Below, piece by piece: positions 1 to 6,225 of a DNA stretch of 10,665 nucleotides (the first letter of the stretch is position 1; each line of letters starts with the position of its first letter). The DNA is from Streptosporangiaceae bacterium (GTDB lineage: Bacteria > Actinomycetota > Actinomycetes > Streptosporangiales > Streptosporangiaceae), in contig JASIBJ010000437.1 of the NCBI GenBank assembly GCA_030045215.1, positions 1-10,665 of the forward strand. The letters are read 5' to 3'. The notes under the pieces are model-generated. The model ran no database searches. It was not told where the DNA came from and was given only the letters and a program-made list of their open reading frames with translations. Made by a program: the position numbers and the translations under genes.

Positions 1-467
1 TGGAAGCTGCGGACCACGCTGTCAGTGTTCGGGCCGAAGACTCCATCTATCTCCAGCCAGCCGCTGCGCGAGTGAAGCTGGCTTTGCACGGCTTCGACAG
101 CATCTCCGGCGCTGCCGGTTGACACCTCGATGATGAGCGCCGGCCAGGTCTGGTTGCCGACCTTGCCGTCTACCGTCAGGCTGTGCTCGGCCTGGAAGGC
201 CCGGACTGCAGCCTCGGTCTTCGGCCCGAAGATGCCATCGACGGCCAGCAGCCCGTTCGCAGCGGTAGTCGTTGACGAGGGGGCTTCCGCAACTGTGGTA
301 GCCGATGCCCGGGTCCGCCGCCTGAAGAGTCCCCGTGACCGGGCTGACTGCTCCGCGGGTCCGGAGCTGGCGGTCGCTGCTTGTAAGTGCGCGTTGAGTA
401 AGTACTGGATGCTCCGGACGTTCTCACCGGTCGAGCCCTGCTGCTCGAGCGGCCAGGTCAGTGCCAT
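1..467 (-). CDS. Peptidoglycan-binding (PG_binding_1) domain protein, partial
   Basis: This gene runs off the left edge; 155 residues are visible. The N-terminus (MALTWPLEQQGSTGENV) opens directly into a peptidoglycan-binding-like fold. Two PG_binding_1 units can be read. Unit 1 has helix residues ENVRSIQYLLNAH (about 15-27) and the hallmark loop VDGIFGPKTEAAVRAFQ (76-92). Unit 2 has DAVEAVQSQLHSR (122-134) and IDGVFGPNTDSVVRSF (140-155). Unit 1 is split by roughly 45 residues rich in Ser, Thr, Ala and Arg (about 28-72), which such domains normally lack. The ATG start is secure: an AAAGGG ribosome-binding site lies 6 bases upstream, and an in-frame TAA occurs 11 codons upstream with no start codon between. 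The protein therefore has no signal peptide. The family binds peptidoglycan or acts as a wall-targeting module; the rest of this protein, perhaps an enzyme domain, is outside the window. Confidence 0.85.
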   Translation of the reverse strand, partial: MALTWPLEQQGSTGENVRSIQYLLNAHLQAATASSGPAEQSARSRGLFRRRTRASATTVAEAPSSTTTAANGLLAVDGIFGPKTEAAVRAFQAEHSLTVDGKVGNQTWPALIIEVSTGSAGDAVEAVQSQLHSRSGWLEIDGVFGPNTDSVVRSF

Positions 468-592
468 GATTCGCCCTTTCGCCGTTGTTCCGCGTTACGA
501 CAAATGCTGTAGGCCATTCCTCCGCGCGGAGTATGCGCCCGGCGTTGCGACATGGTCAAGCGCCTTCGATGTCTTCCCGCTATCGGAGGCGA

Positions 593-614
593 CGAGGCGG
601 GTGCCTGCGCCTCG
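593..614 (-). terminator. Possible stem-loop terminator of the MFS gene
   Basis: CGAGGCG (593-599) and CGCCTCG (608-614) form a perfect 7-bp G/C stem with an 8-base loop. It lies 18 bases past the stop codon of the minus-strand MFS gene. There is no U-tract, as is common for actinobacterial terminators, so the role is inferred from position and stem only. Confidence 0.35.
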
Positions 615-632
615 GTTCCGCCAGCCGGATTG

Positions 633-1958
633 TCATCGGCCGTACCGCGCGCGAGCGGGGAGCGGGGCCATGGGTCGGGCCGGAGCGGACCGGCGGAGGC
701 CCGGGACGAGCAGGAGCGTGACGGCGGTCGACGCGGCCGCCATTGCGCCCATGCCAGTAGCGGGGGGCAGCCAGCACGCGACCGCCCCCGCGATGAGTGC
801 GCCAATGGCCTGCCAGATCATCACGCCGTTGGCATGCAGGCCAAGCACCTGGCCCTGGATCGCCTCGTCGGTGTGCTGGATCAGGCGGTCCTGCAGGGTC
901 AGCGATGCCGCATAGCCTGCCGAGGCGAGAAATGCCAGAGGGACCGCGATGGCCAATGGCGGGCCGAGAAAGAAAAGCAGGTACGGCACCGCCAGTAGCA
1001 GCCGCAGCGGCGCTATGAGCCGGTTCCGCCACCCCGGCGGCATGAACCGCCCTACCAGAGCTTCGCCCGCCACCGCCCCGGCCGCGGTCGCGGCGAAGAG
1101 CCAGCCTGCTACCGCCCCGTGGCCGACGGAGGCCGAGTGTGCGTAGGGAATGAACAGCGACTCGCAGCCCACGATCAGGCCGTTCGGCACCCATAGCGCG
1201 AGGTACAACGGCCGGGTGACGGGCGACTGGAACAGCCGCCAGTTCACCGCTGCGGTGCGGCCGACCACATCCAGGGTGTGGCCCGAGCCGGAGCCACGGG
1301 CAGTGCGCGCCGGGCGGGCGCGGATCCCGAGCCGTACGCTGGCCACCGCCAGCAGGTCGGCTAGCGCAGCAAGAAAGAAAAGGTCCCGTGGCGACAGCCA
1401 CAGCAGGGCGAGACCGCCCGCCCCGTACCCGACCACCTGCATGCCTTCTGCCAGGTTCATCGTCGACCGCGCCAGTATGTACGATCCCTCGGGGACGATT
1501 TCGCGGACGAGCGCCCACCTGGTCCCGCCGAACATCGCATACACCGCGTACGGGATCGCCAGCAGGCCGAACCGCGCCTGCCAGGGCATCCCCGGCACCA
1601 GCTGCAGCGCGTCGGAGACCAGTGCCGCCCCCATCTGGCACATCAGCGCCGTCCTGGGCCTGACCCGGTCCGAGGACGCGAGCAATAGCTGTGATACCAC
1701 CAGGGACACCAACGGCCCGCCGAAAATCGACAGCCCGCTCAGCACGGCCGACCGGGTCGCCTCGTACGTGATAGTCGCCAGCGCCAGCCCGGACGCTGCC
1801 ACCGAGATCACCACCACGCAGAAGTTCGCGAACAGGACGCGGAACTCGCGGATTGCGAACAGCGACCGGTAGGTGGTCGCGGCTGGCGCAGAGGACACGC
1901 GGAAAATGCTGCCGGCTGAACGGGCTGGCCCATAATGATTCGCGTGAGCGCGAAACAT
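633..1958 (-). CDS. MFS transporter (MFS_3 / EntS-like exporter family)
   Basis: This is a 441-residue hydrophobic protein with about 10-12 membrane segments. After a short N-terminal tail (YRSLFAIREFRVLFANF, 30-46), typical of MFS_3 members, come two blocks of helices joined by a polar central loop (about 211-243). SSDRVRPRTAL (96-106) is a degenerate form of the MFS motif between helices 2 and 3. LQDRLIQHTDEAIQGQVLGL (355-374), followed by a Gly/Ala-rich helix, matches the helix 10-11 region of MFS_3 proteins. These are proton-driven exporters of small molecules or siderophores; the substrate here is unknown. It is divergent from an ArsR-type regulator, which probably controls it. The start is uncertain: ATG 1958 lies inside the candidate operator and has no clear ribosome-binding site. 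GTG 1898 would leave the operator upstream and give 421 residues. Confidence 0.85.
   Translation of the reverse strand: MFRAHANHYGPARSAGSIFRVSSAPAATTYRSLFAIREFRVLFANFCVVVISVAASGLALATITYEATRSAVLSGLSIFGGPLVSLVVSQLLLASSDRVRPRTALMCQMGAALVSDALQLVPGMPWQARFGLLAIPYAVYAMFGGTRWALVREIVPEGSYILARSTMNLAEGMQVVGYGAGGLALLWLSPRDLFFLAALADLLAVASVRLGIRARPARTARGSGSGHTLDVVGRTAAVNWRLFQSPVTRPLYLALWVPNGLIVGCESLFIPYAHSASVGHGAVAGWLFAATAAGAVAGEALVGRFMPPGWRNRLIAPLRLLLAVPYLLFFLGPPLAIAVPLAFLASAGYAASLTLQDRLIQHTDEAIQGQVLGLHANGVMIWQAIGALIAGAVACWLPPATGMGAMAAASTAVTLLLVPGLRRSAPARPMAPLPARARYGR
1935..1958. promoter_or_regulatory. Candidate operator between MFS and ArsR-type regulator genes
   Basis: Two 10-bp arms (1935-1944 ATGATTCGCG and 1949-1958 CGCGAAACAT) are separated by TGAG and pair at 9 of 10 positions; the core TTCGCG/CGCGAA is perfect. 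It lies 41 bp before the regulator start and directly next to CATAAT (1931-1936), a possible -10 box for the plus-strand regulator gene. Dyads of this size suit a dimeric winged-helix repressor, so autoregulation and control of the exporter are inferred. Confidence 0.5.
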
Positions 1959-1999
1959 CTCAGTGGTGGCGGCCCACGGCGGAGAGCCGAGGAGGCGAG

Positions 2000-2992
2000 A
2001 TGGGGCAGAGCTGGGCGGTAAGCGCCGACCTCCTAGCACGGAGCAGGTTCGTGGTCTCCCCCCTCAGCGAGACGGTCGCCGCGCTGATGGTCCTGAGCAG
2101 GCCATACCCCCCTGGCACGCCGTGGATCCGGTCGTTCCGCGCGTTGCATCGCGAGGCTTGCCTCAGCATGCTGGCGGAGGACGAGCTGCGCGCCGTCGTG
2201 GCCGGCCACATGTGGCGGCCGCGGTGCGGCCAGGTGCCTGGCTGGATAGCGGACTTCCTCGCGCTGCCGCCGCTGGGCAACGGCGCCACGTTCACCGACG
2301 AGCTGGACCAGCTCGCGGCCTGGGACGACGATCGGGTCAGAGCGGAGATACGCCAGTTCGCCTGCGGCCCGCTGCCGTCAGCGCTCGGCCGTCCCGGACT
2401 GCGCGACGCCGTCGCGGAAGTGCTCCGCTGGGTGTGGACCACGACCCTGGTGTCCGACTGGCCGCGGCGGCGGCGGGTCCTTGAGGCCGACATTCTCACC
2501 CGGGCCAGCAGGCTGGCGAGTCACGGGTGGGCCGGGGTGTTCGACACCCTGTCGCCGCACTCCTCCTGGCTCGGCGGCGGGCGCCTGCAGATCAACGGGT
2601 ACGAGCTTCCGGACCGGGATCTGTCGGATGCCCGTGAGCTAGATTTCGTGCCCGTCCACAGCTACACCGGCTGGGACATGCTGGAACCTCCCCACCGGTA
2701 CGCGCTCGTCTATCCCGTGAGCGGGGCGCTTGCCGACACCGGAAGCGCGCGCTCAAGCACAGACGGCCTAGCGCGCCTCATCGGCCCGAACCGGGCCCGC
2801 ATCCTGCGGCTTCTCGATGAGCCCCGCTCCACCACGCAGCTTGCCGCGCTCACCGAGCTGCCGCTCGGCGCGGCCGGCAACCACCTCCGCGTACTGCTGG
2901 AGGCAGGCGCCATCCTGCGGCGACGCGCTGGCCGCGAGGTCCTGTACTGGCGCACCTCCCTCGGCGACGCCCTCGCTGCCTCCAGCCGCTGA
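2000..2992 (+). CDS. ArsR-type winged-helix transcriptional regulator (DUF5937-like)
   Basis: This is a 330-residue soluble protein. The first ~230 residues resemble the DUF5937 region found before a C-terminal ArsR helix-turn-helix in actinobacteria (for example FVVSPLSETVAALMVLSRP near 17-35). The C-terminal part (about 258-320) is a winged helix: LARLIGPNRARILRLLDEP, then TTQLAALTELPLGAAGNHLR as helix-turn-helix, then the wing RRAGREVLYWRT. No metal-binding cysteine cluster typical of metal-sensing ArsR proteins is visible in the HTH, so the effector is probably not a metal. The ATG at 2000 is favoured over an in-frame start at 1853 because GAGGAGG (1989-1995) lies 4 bases upstream and the longer version would run into the MFS gene. 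It is divergent from the MFS exporter and convergent with the GH18 gene, 17 bp away. Its likely job is local repression of the exporter. Confidence 0.85.
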   Translation: MGQSWAVSADLLARSRFVVSPLSETVAALMVLSRPYPPGTPWIRSFRALHREACLSMLAEDELRAVVAGHMWRPRCGQVPGWIADFLALPPLGNGATFTDELDQLAAWDDDRVRAEIRQFACGPLPSALGRPGLRDAVAEVLRWVWTTTLVSDWPRRRRVLEADILTRASRLASHGWAGVFDTLSPHSSWLGGGRLQINGYELPDRDLSDARELDFVPVHSYTGWDMLEPPHRYALVYPVSGALADTGSARSSTDGLARLIGPNRARILRLLDEPRSTTQLAALTELPLGAAGNHLRVLLEAGAILRRRAGREVLYWRTSLGDALAASSR

Positions 2993-3009
2993 CATCACCA
3001 GGGCCCGCC

Positions 3010-4101
3010 TCACTGCCACCAGCGGAACCACCGGGTGAAGTGCACCAACGCGTGATCAAAGGCCCATGGCGCCTGCTTGATGCCCGAGCAGGTGTTGCTG
3101 TCCGCCTGGCCCAGACAGCTCTTCGGTCCTTGGTTGTCTCGCTGGATCGCCCAGATGGACAGGAAGTTCATCTGCTTCTTCAGCTCGAATGCCAGCATCA
3201 CGCGGGCGTCATGAAGCGTCGTGGTCTCGTCCTTGCCGAAGTCAGAGATGCCCGGCAGCATCGTCATGGCCTGCATCCGCCAGATCTGGCGAGAGCTCTT
3301 ATGCGGATACAGCCTGGCCAGTTCGGCGTGCACGGCGTTCGCGCAGGTGATGGCAGTCCGGCTCATATTCATGACGCCTTCATGCGGCAGGTAGTAGTCG
3401 AAGACCATGATGTTGACCGAATACACCCGTACACCGTCGGCGATCGCGTTTCGCAGCACCGATAGCCCCGCCTGACCCAGCCCGCTAGGTTCCACTGGCA
3501 GAGTGAACTGGATCTGGAGCCGGATTCCGCGCTGAGCCGCCCATCGTTGCGCGATCGCGATGGCCTCGTCGCGCCGGTTGATTCCGGCCGCGTAGGTTTC
3601 GGCGTTGGACTCGACGTCCATGTCCAGCCGGGTCACCCGCAGTGTCTTCACGACCTGCTCGTAGACGGCCGCGATCTGCTGAACGCTGGCGCACGAGTCG
3701 GCGATCTCGGTTCCGTGATCATGGGACCCGAATGTGTCGGCGCTGTATCCGCCGAACGACGGGATTACGTTTCCGCCAAGCCGGCGCAGGCTGGCGATGT
3801 CGGCGTTGTAATAGCTCAGCGGCTGGCTGGCCGTGCCGTTCCAGTCCACCGCGCAGGACTTGGTTCCCTTGGACTGAAGGAACGCGATCGTCATGAACCG
3901 CGCGCTCGACGCCTTGGCCGTCGCGGTAATGCTGGGCGTGTCAGGAGCGAGGTAGGACTCGTAATACGGTGCGTACAGCCGATACGGCAGGGGCCGGGCC
4001 CCGGGCGAGAAGTGCGCGGGCGCGGCCGATGCCGCGGGCGCGCCGGCGAGCAAGGCGAGGGCGGGCATCGCGACCATAGCCAGCCGGAATCGAGCTTGCA
4101 T
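3010..4101 (-). CDS. Secreted GH18 chitinase-like glycoside hydrolase
   Basis: This is a 363-residue protein with a Sec signal peptide (MQARFRLAMVAMPALALLAG, cleavage probably after ASA near residue 26). GH18 landmarks appear in order: the beta-3 strand VIPSFGGYS (112-120), the catalytic segment TRLDMDVE (157-164) with Asp160, Asp162 and the acid/base Glu164, MVFDYY (232-237) for the beta-6 M-x-[YF]-D motif, and LSIWAIQRDN (314-323) carrying the conserved substrate Trp317. The first Asp of the textbook DxxDxDxE motif is Thr157; the residues essential for substrate-assisted hydrolysis are kept. GH18 enzymes cleave beta-1,4-N-acetylglucosamine polymers outside the cell; chitin is the likely but unproven substrate. 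No carbohydrate-binding module is visible. AGGAG (complement of 4107-4111) lies 5 bases before the ATG. The gene stands alone, with its own palindrome-controlled promoter. Confidence 0.88.
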   Translation of the reverse strand: MQARFRLAMVAMPALALLAGAPAASAAPAHFSPGARPLPYRLYAPYYESYLAPDTPSITATAKASSARFMTIAFLQSKGTKSCAVDWNGTASQPLSYYNADIASLRRLGGNVIPSFGGYSADTFGSHDHGTEIADSCASVQQIAAVYEQVVKTLRVTRLDMDVESNAETYAAGINRRDEAIAIAQRWAAQRGIRLQIQFTLPVEPSGLGQAGLSVLRNAIADGVRVYSVNIMVFDYYLPHEGVMNMSRTAITCANAVHAELARLYPHKSSRQIWRMQAMTMLPGISDFGKDETTTLHDARVMLAFELKKQMNFLSIWAIQRDNQGPKSCLGQADSNTCSGIKQAPWAFDHALVHFTRWFRWWQ

Positions 4102-4172
4102 AGCATCTCCTGACGGCTCGCCCGGCTGACCGGACCGGCGGGCCAGCGCCGCGAGTGCAACGGGGTCAGAGC

Positions 4173-4201
4173 AGTCTATTAGGAAAGTTTCCTAATGTTT
4201 A
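4173..4201 (-). promoter_or_regulatory. Predicted GH18 promoter with operator filling the spacer
   Basis: Read on the minus strand, TAAACA (4201-4196, 4 of 6 matches to TTGACA) is followed by exactly 17 bp and then TAGACT (4178-4173, a TAnnnT -10 box). The 17-bp spacer is the perfect palindrome TTAGGAAA-C-TTTCCTAA (4179-4195). The predicted transcript start near 4166 gives a ~65-base leader before the ATG at 4101. The hexamers are modest matches; the palindrome is exact. Confidence 0.55.
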
Positions 4202-4203
4202 GG
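4178..4203. repeat. Perfect 19-bp palindrome plus a third half-site
   Basis: ATTAGGAAA-G-TTTCCTAAT (4178-4196) is a perfect 19-bp palindrome. A further TTAGG (4199-4203) forms a second, shorter dyad with CCTAA (4191-4195), so three TTAGG/CCTAA half-sites are spaced in turn. The A/T-rich ends and central TTTCC resemble operators of sugar-responsive ROK-family repressors. That link is from memory of the family and not tested here. Confidence 0.7.
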
Positions 4204-4286
4204 GCAATCTGCGAACTGCCGCGGCGAGGTCACGAGCAGTGACGGGGCGACTCACGCTGCGGCGCATCAGCTGCAGAGGTGAGATG

Positions 4287-4721
4287 TCAGGCGGCGTAGA
4301 CGGTGTCAGGCAGGTACCCGACCTGCTTCAGGATCGCGAACTGGTCCTGGAGCGTCAGGATCTCGACAACCTTCCCGTCCCGGAAATGCCAGATCGCGGT
4401 GTCCCGCACCTGCACCGGCTTGCCGGTGGCGGCTACTCCGCCGTATTCGCCGTTATGGGTTCCGCGCCACACCAGCGTGACGGCGAGCTTGTCGGCCGAG
4501 ACGAACATGTCTTCGATTGTCGTGGTCAGGCCGGGGAAGCCCGTGAGCCGGTCGCGGATCCTGCCTACCGGCCCGGCCACGCCGACATGGACTCCGTTCG
4601 TCGTTAGCTCGTCGCTGAAGATGTCTTCGGCCATCGCGAGATTTCCTGTCCATCCTTCGGTGAACCACTGCCGGGCGATCTGCAGGTACTGCTGGCTGGC
4701 TTCCAAGTCTGGCTGGCTCAT
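4287..4721 (-). CDS. SnoaL-like polyketide cyclase / NTF2-like protein
   Basis: This is a 144-residue single-domain protein of the NTF2-like superfamily, SnoaL-like ester cyclase type. Diagnostic segments are the N-terminal helix YLQIARQWFTEGW (12-24), the loop GPVGRIRDRLTGFPGL (50-65), WRGTHNGEYGGVAATGKPV (85-103) and the closing strands IWHFRDGKVVEILTLQDQ (110-127), ending LLKQVG-like (LKQVGYLP, 131-138). These proteins form alpha+beta barrels that bind small hydrophobic molecules. Most actinobacterial members are orphan proteins with no assigned substrate, and no polyketide cluster is visible here. Two adjacent ATGs exist; 4721 is preferred because the GAGGAG site (4727-4732 complement) is then 5 bases away rather than 2. 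It is divergent from the YCII-domain gene with 241 bp between. Confidence 0.85.
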   Translation of the reverse strand: MSQPDLEASQQYLQIARQWFTEGWTGNLAMAEDIFSDELTTNGVHVGVAGPVGRIRDRLTGFPGLTTTIEDMFVSADKLAVTLVWRGTHNGEYGGVAATGKPVQVRDTAIWHFRDGKVVEILTLQDQFAILKQVGYLPDTVYAA

Positions 4722-4962
4722 CATGACTCCTCTGGACCTCGATGCGGATGTTCTGACTGGCGTTTGCCGAGGGTGTCTGCCCCGCCGCACGAGGGTTGAG
4801 TCGCCTGACCGCAAGTCCGGGCCGGCAGCCCGTAGACCGGCATGCCGCCGCCAAATGCGACGCTAGTAAGCCGCCGTGCCTCTGGCTTGAGTCATACGAC
4901 TGAGGCTTTTCACGCCCGGCGAGCGGCAGTCGTCCGGCTGCCCGTGAGCAGAGGAGCTTGAG

Positions 4963-5316
4963 ATGGCGCTGTACCTGATCGCCTTCAACGACGAGTGGGT
5001 GCCCGACCTCACGTTGGAGGAGCTGCGCGAGAGGGGCACGGCCGGCCGGGCCGTGATCGAGGAGATGACGGTCGCCGGTGTCTTCGTTTTCAGCGACGGC
5101 GGTCTGGACGCGTCGACCGCCGTGTGCAGCGTCGACCCGAGCAGCGGCTCGCCCGTCTTCACCGACGGGCCGTTCGCCGAGACCAAGGAGCACCTCGGCG
5201 GTTTCGCGGTCGTCGATGTGCCCGGCGATGCCGAGGCGCGGTATTGGGCCGGCCGGATCGCGGTTGCGGTTGGCTGGCCGCAGGAGGTGCACCGCTTCCC
5301 GCATCGCCTGGCGTGA
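4963..5316 (+). CDS. YCII/DGPF-domain protein
   Basis: This is a 117-residue cytoplasmic protein of the YCII-related (dimeric alpha-beta barrel) family. The signature block FTDGPFAETKEHLGGFAVVD (66-85) is complete: the DGPF and ETKE motifs followed by the Gly-Gly turn. The N-terminal strand MALYLIAFND and the EELRE helix fit the fold. Members are small putative ligand-binding or enzyme proteins, frequently encoded beside ECF sigma factors in actinobacteria; no sigma factor is next to this copy. The GAGGAG site (4951-4956) is 6 bases before the ATG, so the start is well supported. The gene is divergent from the SnoaL-like gene and convergent with the ABC operon, 99 bp away. Its function is unknown. 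Confidence 0.85.
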   Translation: MALYLIAFNDEWVPDLTLEELRERGTAGRAVIEEMTVAGVFVFSDGGLDASTAVCSVDPSSGSPVFTDGPFAETKEHLGGFAVVDVPGDAEARYWAGRIAVAVGWPQEVHRFPHRLA

Positions 5317-5415
5317 GTGCCGACGCGCCGACTGAAGCTGGCAGGAGCGCCATCCAGGTCACCGCACGTTCAGCCGGTTCGGAGATCCGCCATCGACGAC
5401 CTGCTGGGTTGAGTA

Positions 5416-6222
5416 TCACCGACGGCGCGCGGTGACCCAGCCCACCAGCGCCCAGGCCGCTACCGTCCAAGCTCCCAGGATCGTATAGGAGATGGCGACG
5501 TCGCGGACAAGGCCGACGGTCAGGCTTGCCCGCATGATTTGCGCGAGCGGATAGATGGGCAAACCGCGCTGCACGTCCGCGAGCCACGTCGGCAACTGGT
5601 TAATGGGGTAGACGACCGGTGAGAACAGCAGCACGACGAAGATCAGCGCATTGACAATGGCGTTAGTCACCAGCGGGTTAGGGATTGCGATGGCCATCGC
5701 GAAGCCGATCGAAATGGCCGCAAGGCTCGCGAGCACGAATGCGGGCGCGACCGCGGGTGACAAGGTGAGGTGCACTCCATAACGCCAGGTCGCGAGCATC
5801 AGCGCGGTCACGATTCCGGGCAACGTCATCGCGGTGTAGACAGTGAACGTCGAGGCCACCACCGCCGACCGGGGCGCTGGGAGCGACCAGATGAAATCCC
5901 ACGACCCGGCCAGTTGCCGTTCGGTGACGATCGTGGTCACTCCGATCAGCGCCGCCGTGATGACGGCGAGAGCGGGTGCGCCGGTCACGATGTAAACGAA
6001 CGCCGCCTGGGGCGCACGACTGAGGTAACAGCCATAGATGATCGCCATTCCAGCGCCGAACAGGATCTGCGTGAGCACGAACATCGGCAGCAAGTTCCGC
6101 TGGGACGCGACGTCGAACCTGAGCATGCTGACATAGCCGGAGAGCCAAGGCCGCAGGCCACGACGGGGGCCGGACCGGGCGGGTCCGAGGATCTCCATTG
6201 CGCTGGATGGCACGCCGGTCAT
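5416..6222 (-). CDS. ABC-2 type transporter permease (second paralogue)
   Basis: This is a 268-residue membrane protein with about six helices after a polar N-terminus (residues 1-45). The ABC-2 permease layout is clear: TM1 near 46-66 (FGAG at 55-58), TM2 near 77-100, the amphipathic segment with PAPRSA (115-120), TM3-5, and the conserved FSPVVYPINQLPTWLA block (200-215) between TM5 and TM6. It is the last gene of the exporter operon. Its ribosome-binding site CGGAGG is formed by the final codons of the preceding permease gene, whose TAG ends only 3 bases before this ATG, so translation is probably coupled. It is collinear with the upstream permease over the full length, so the two probably form a heterodimeric channel with the ATPase. 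The exported substrate is unknown. Confidence 0.88.
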   Translation of the reverse strand: MTGVPSSAMEILGPARSGPRRGLRPWLSGYVSMLRFDVASQRNLLPMFVLTQILFGAGMAIIYGCYLSRAPQAAFVYIVTGAPALAVITAALIGVTTIVTERQLAGSWDFIWSLPAPRSAVVASTFTVYTAMTLPGIVTALMLATWRYGVHLTLSPAVAPAFVLASLAAISIGFAMAIAIPNPLVTNAIVNALIFVVLLFSPVVYPINQLPTWLADVQRGLPIYPLAQIMRASLTVGLVRDVAISYTILGAWTVAAWALVGWVTARRR

Positions 6223-6225
6223 GGT

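Noticed and set aside
130..915. Long plus-strand open frame opposite the peptidoglycan-binding and MFS genes
   Set aside because: It is antisense to two better-supported genes, with low-complexity Arg/Ala/Ser composition and no domain; a typical high-GC shadow.
580..1641. Long minus-strand frame of 353 codons inside the MFS gene
   Set aside because: It is Arg/Gly/Pro-rich and without membrane helices, in the wrong frame relative to the clear transporter.
1150..1872. Plus-strand 240-codon frame
   Set aside because: Fully antisense to the MFS gene, no recognisable motifs.
4838..4847. CGGCATGCCG palindrome in the SnoaL/YCII gap
   Set aside because: Only 10 bp; such short palindromes are expected by chance at this base composition.
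4876..4910. Bulged hairpin followed by TTTT upstream of the YCII gene
   Set aside because: Left arm has a 7-base bulge and no gene ends there, so a terminator or attenuator call is not supported.
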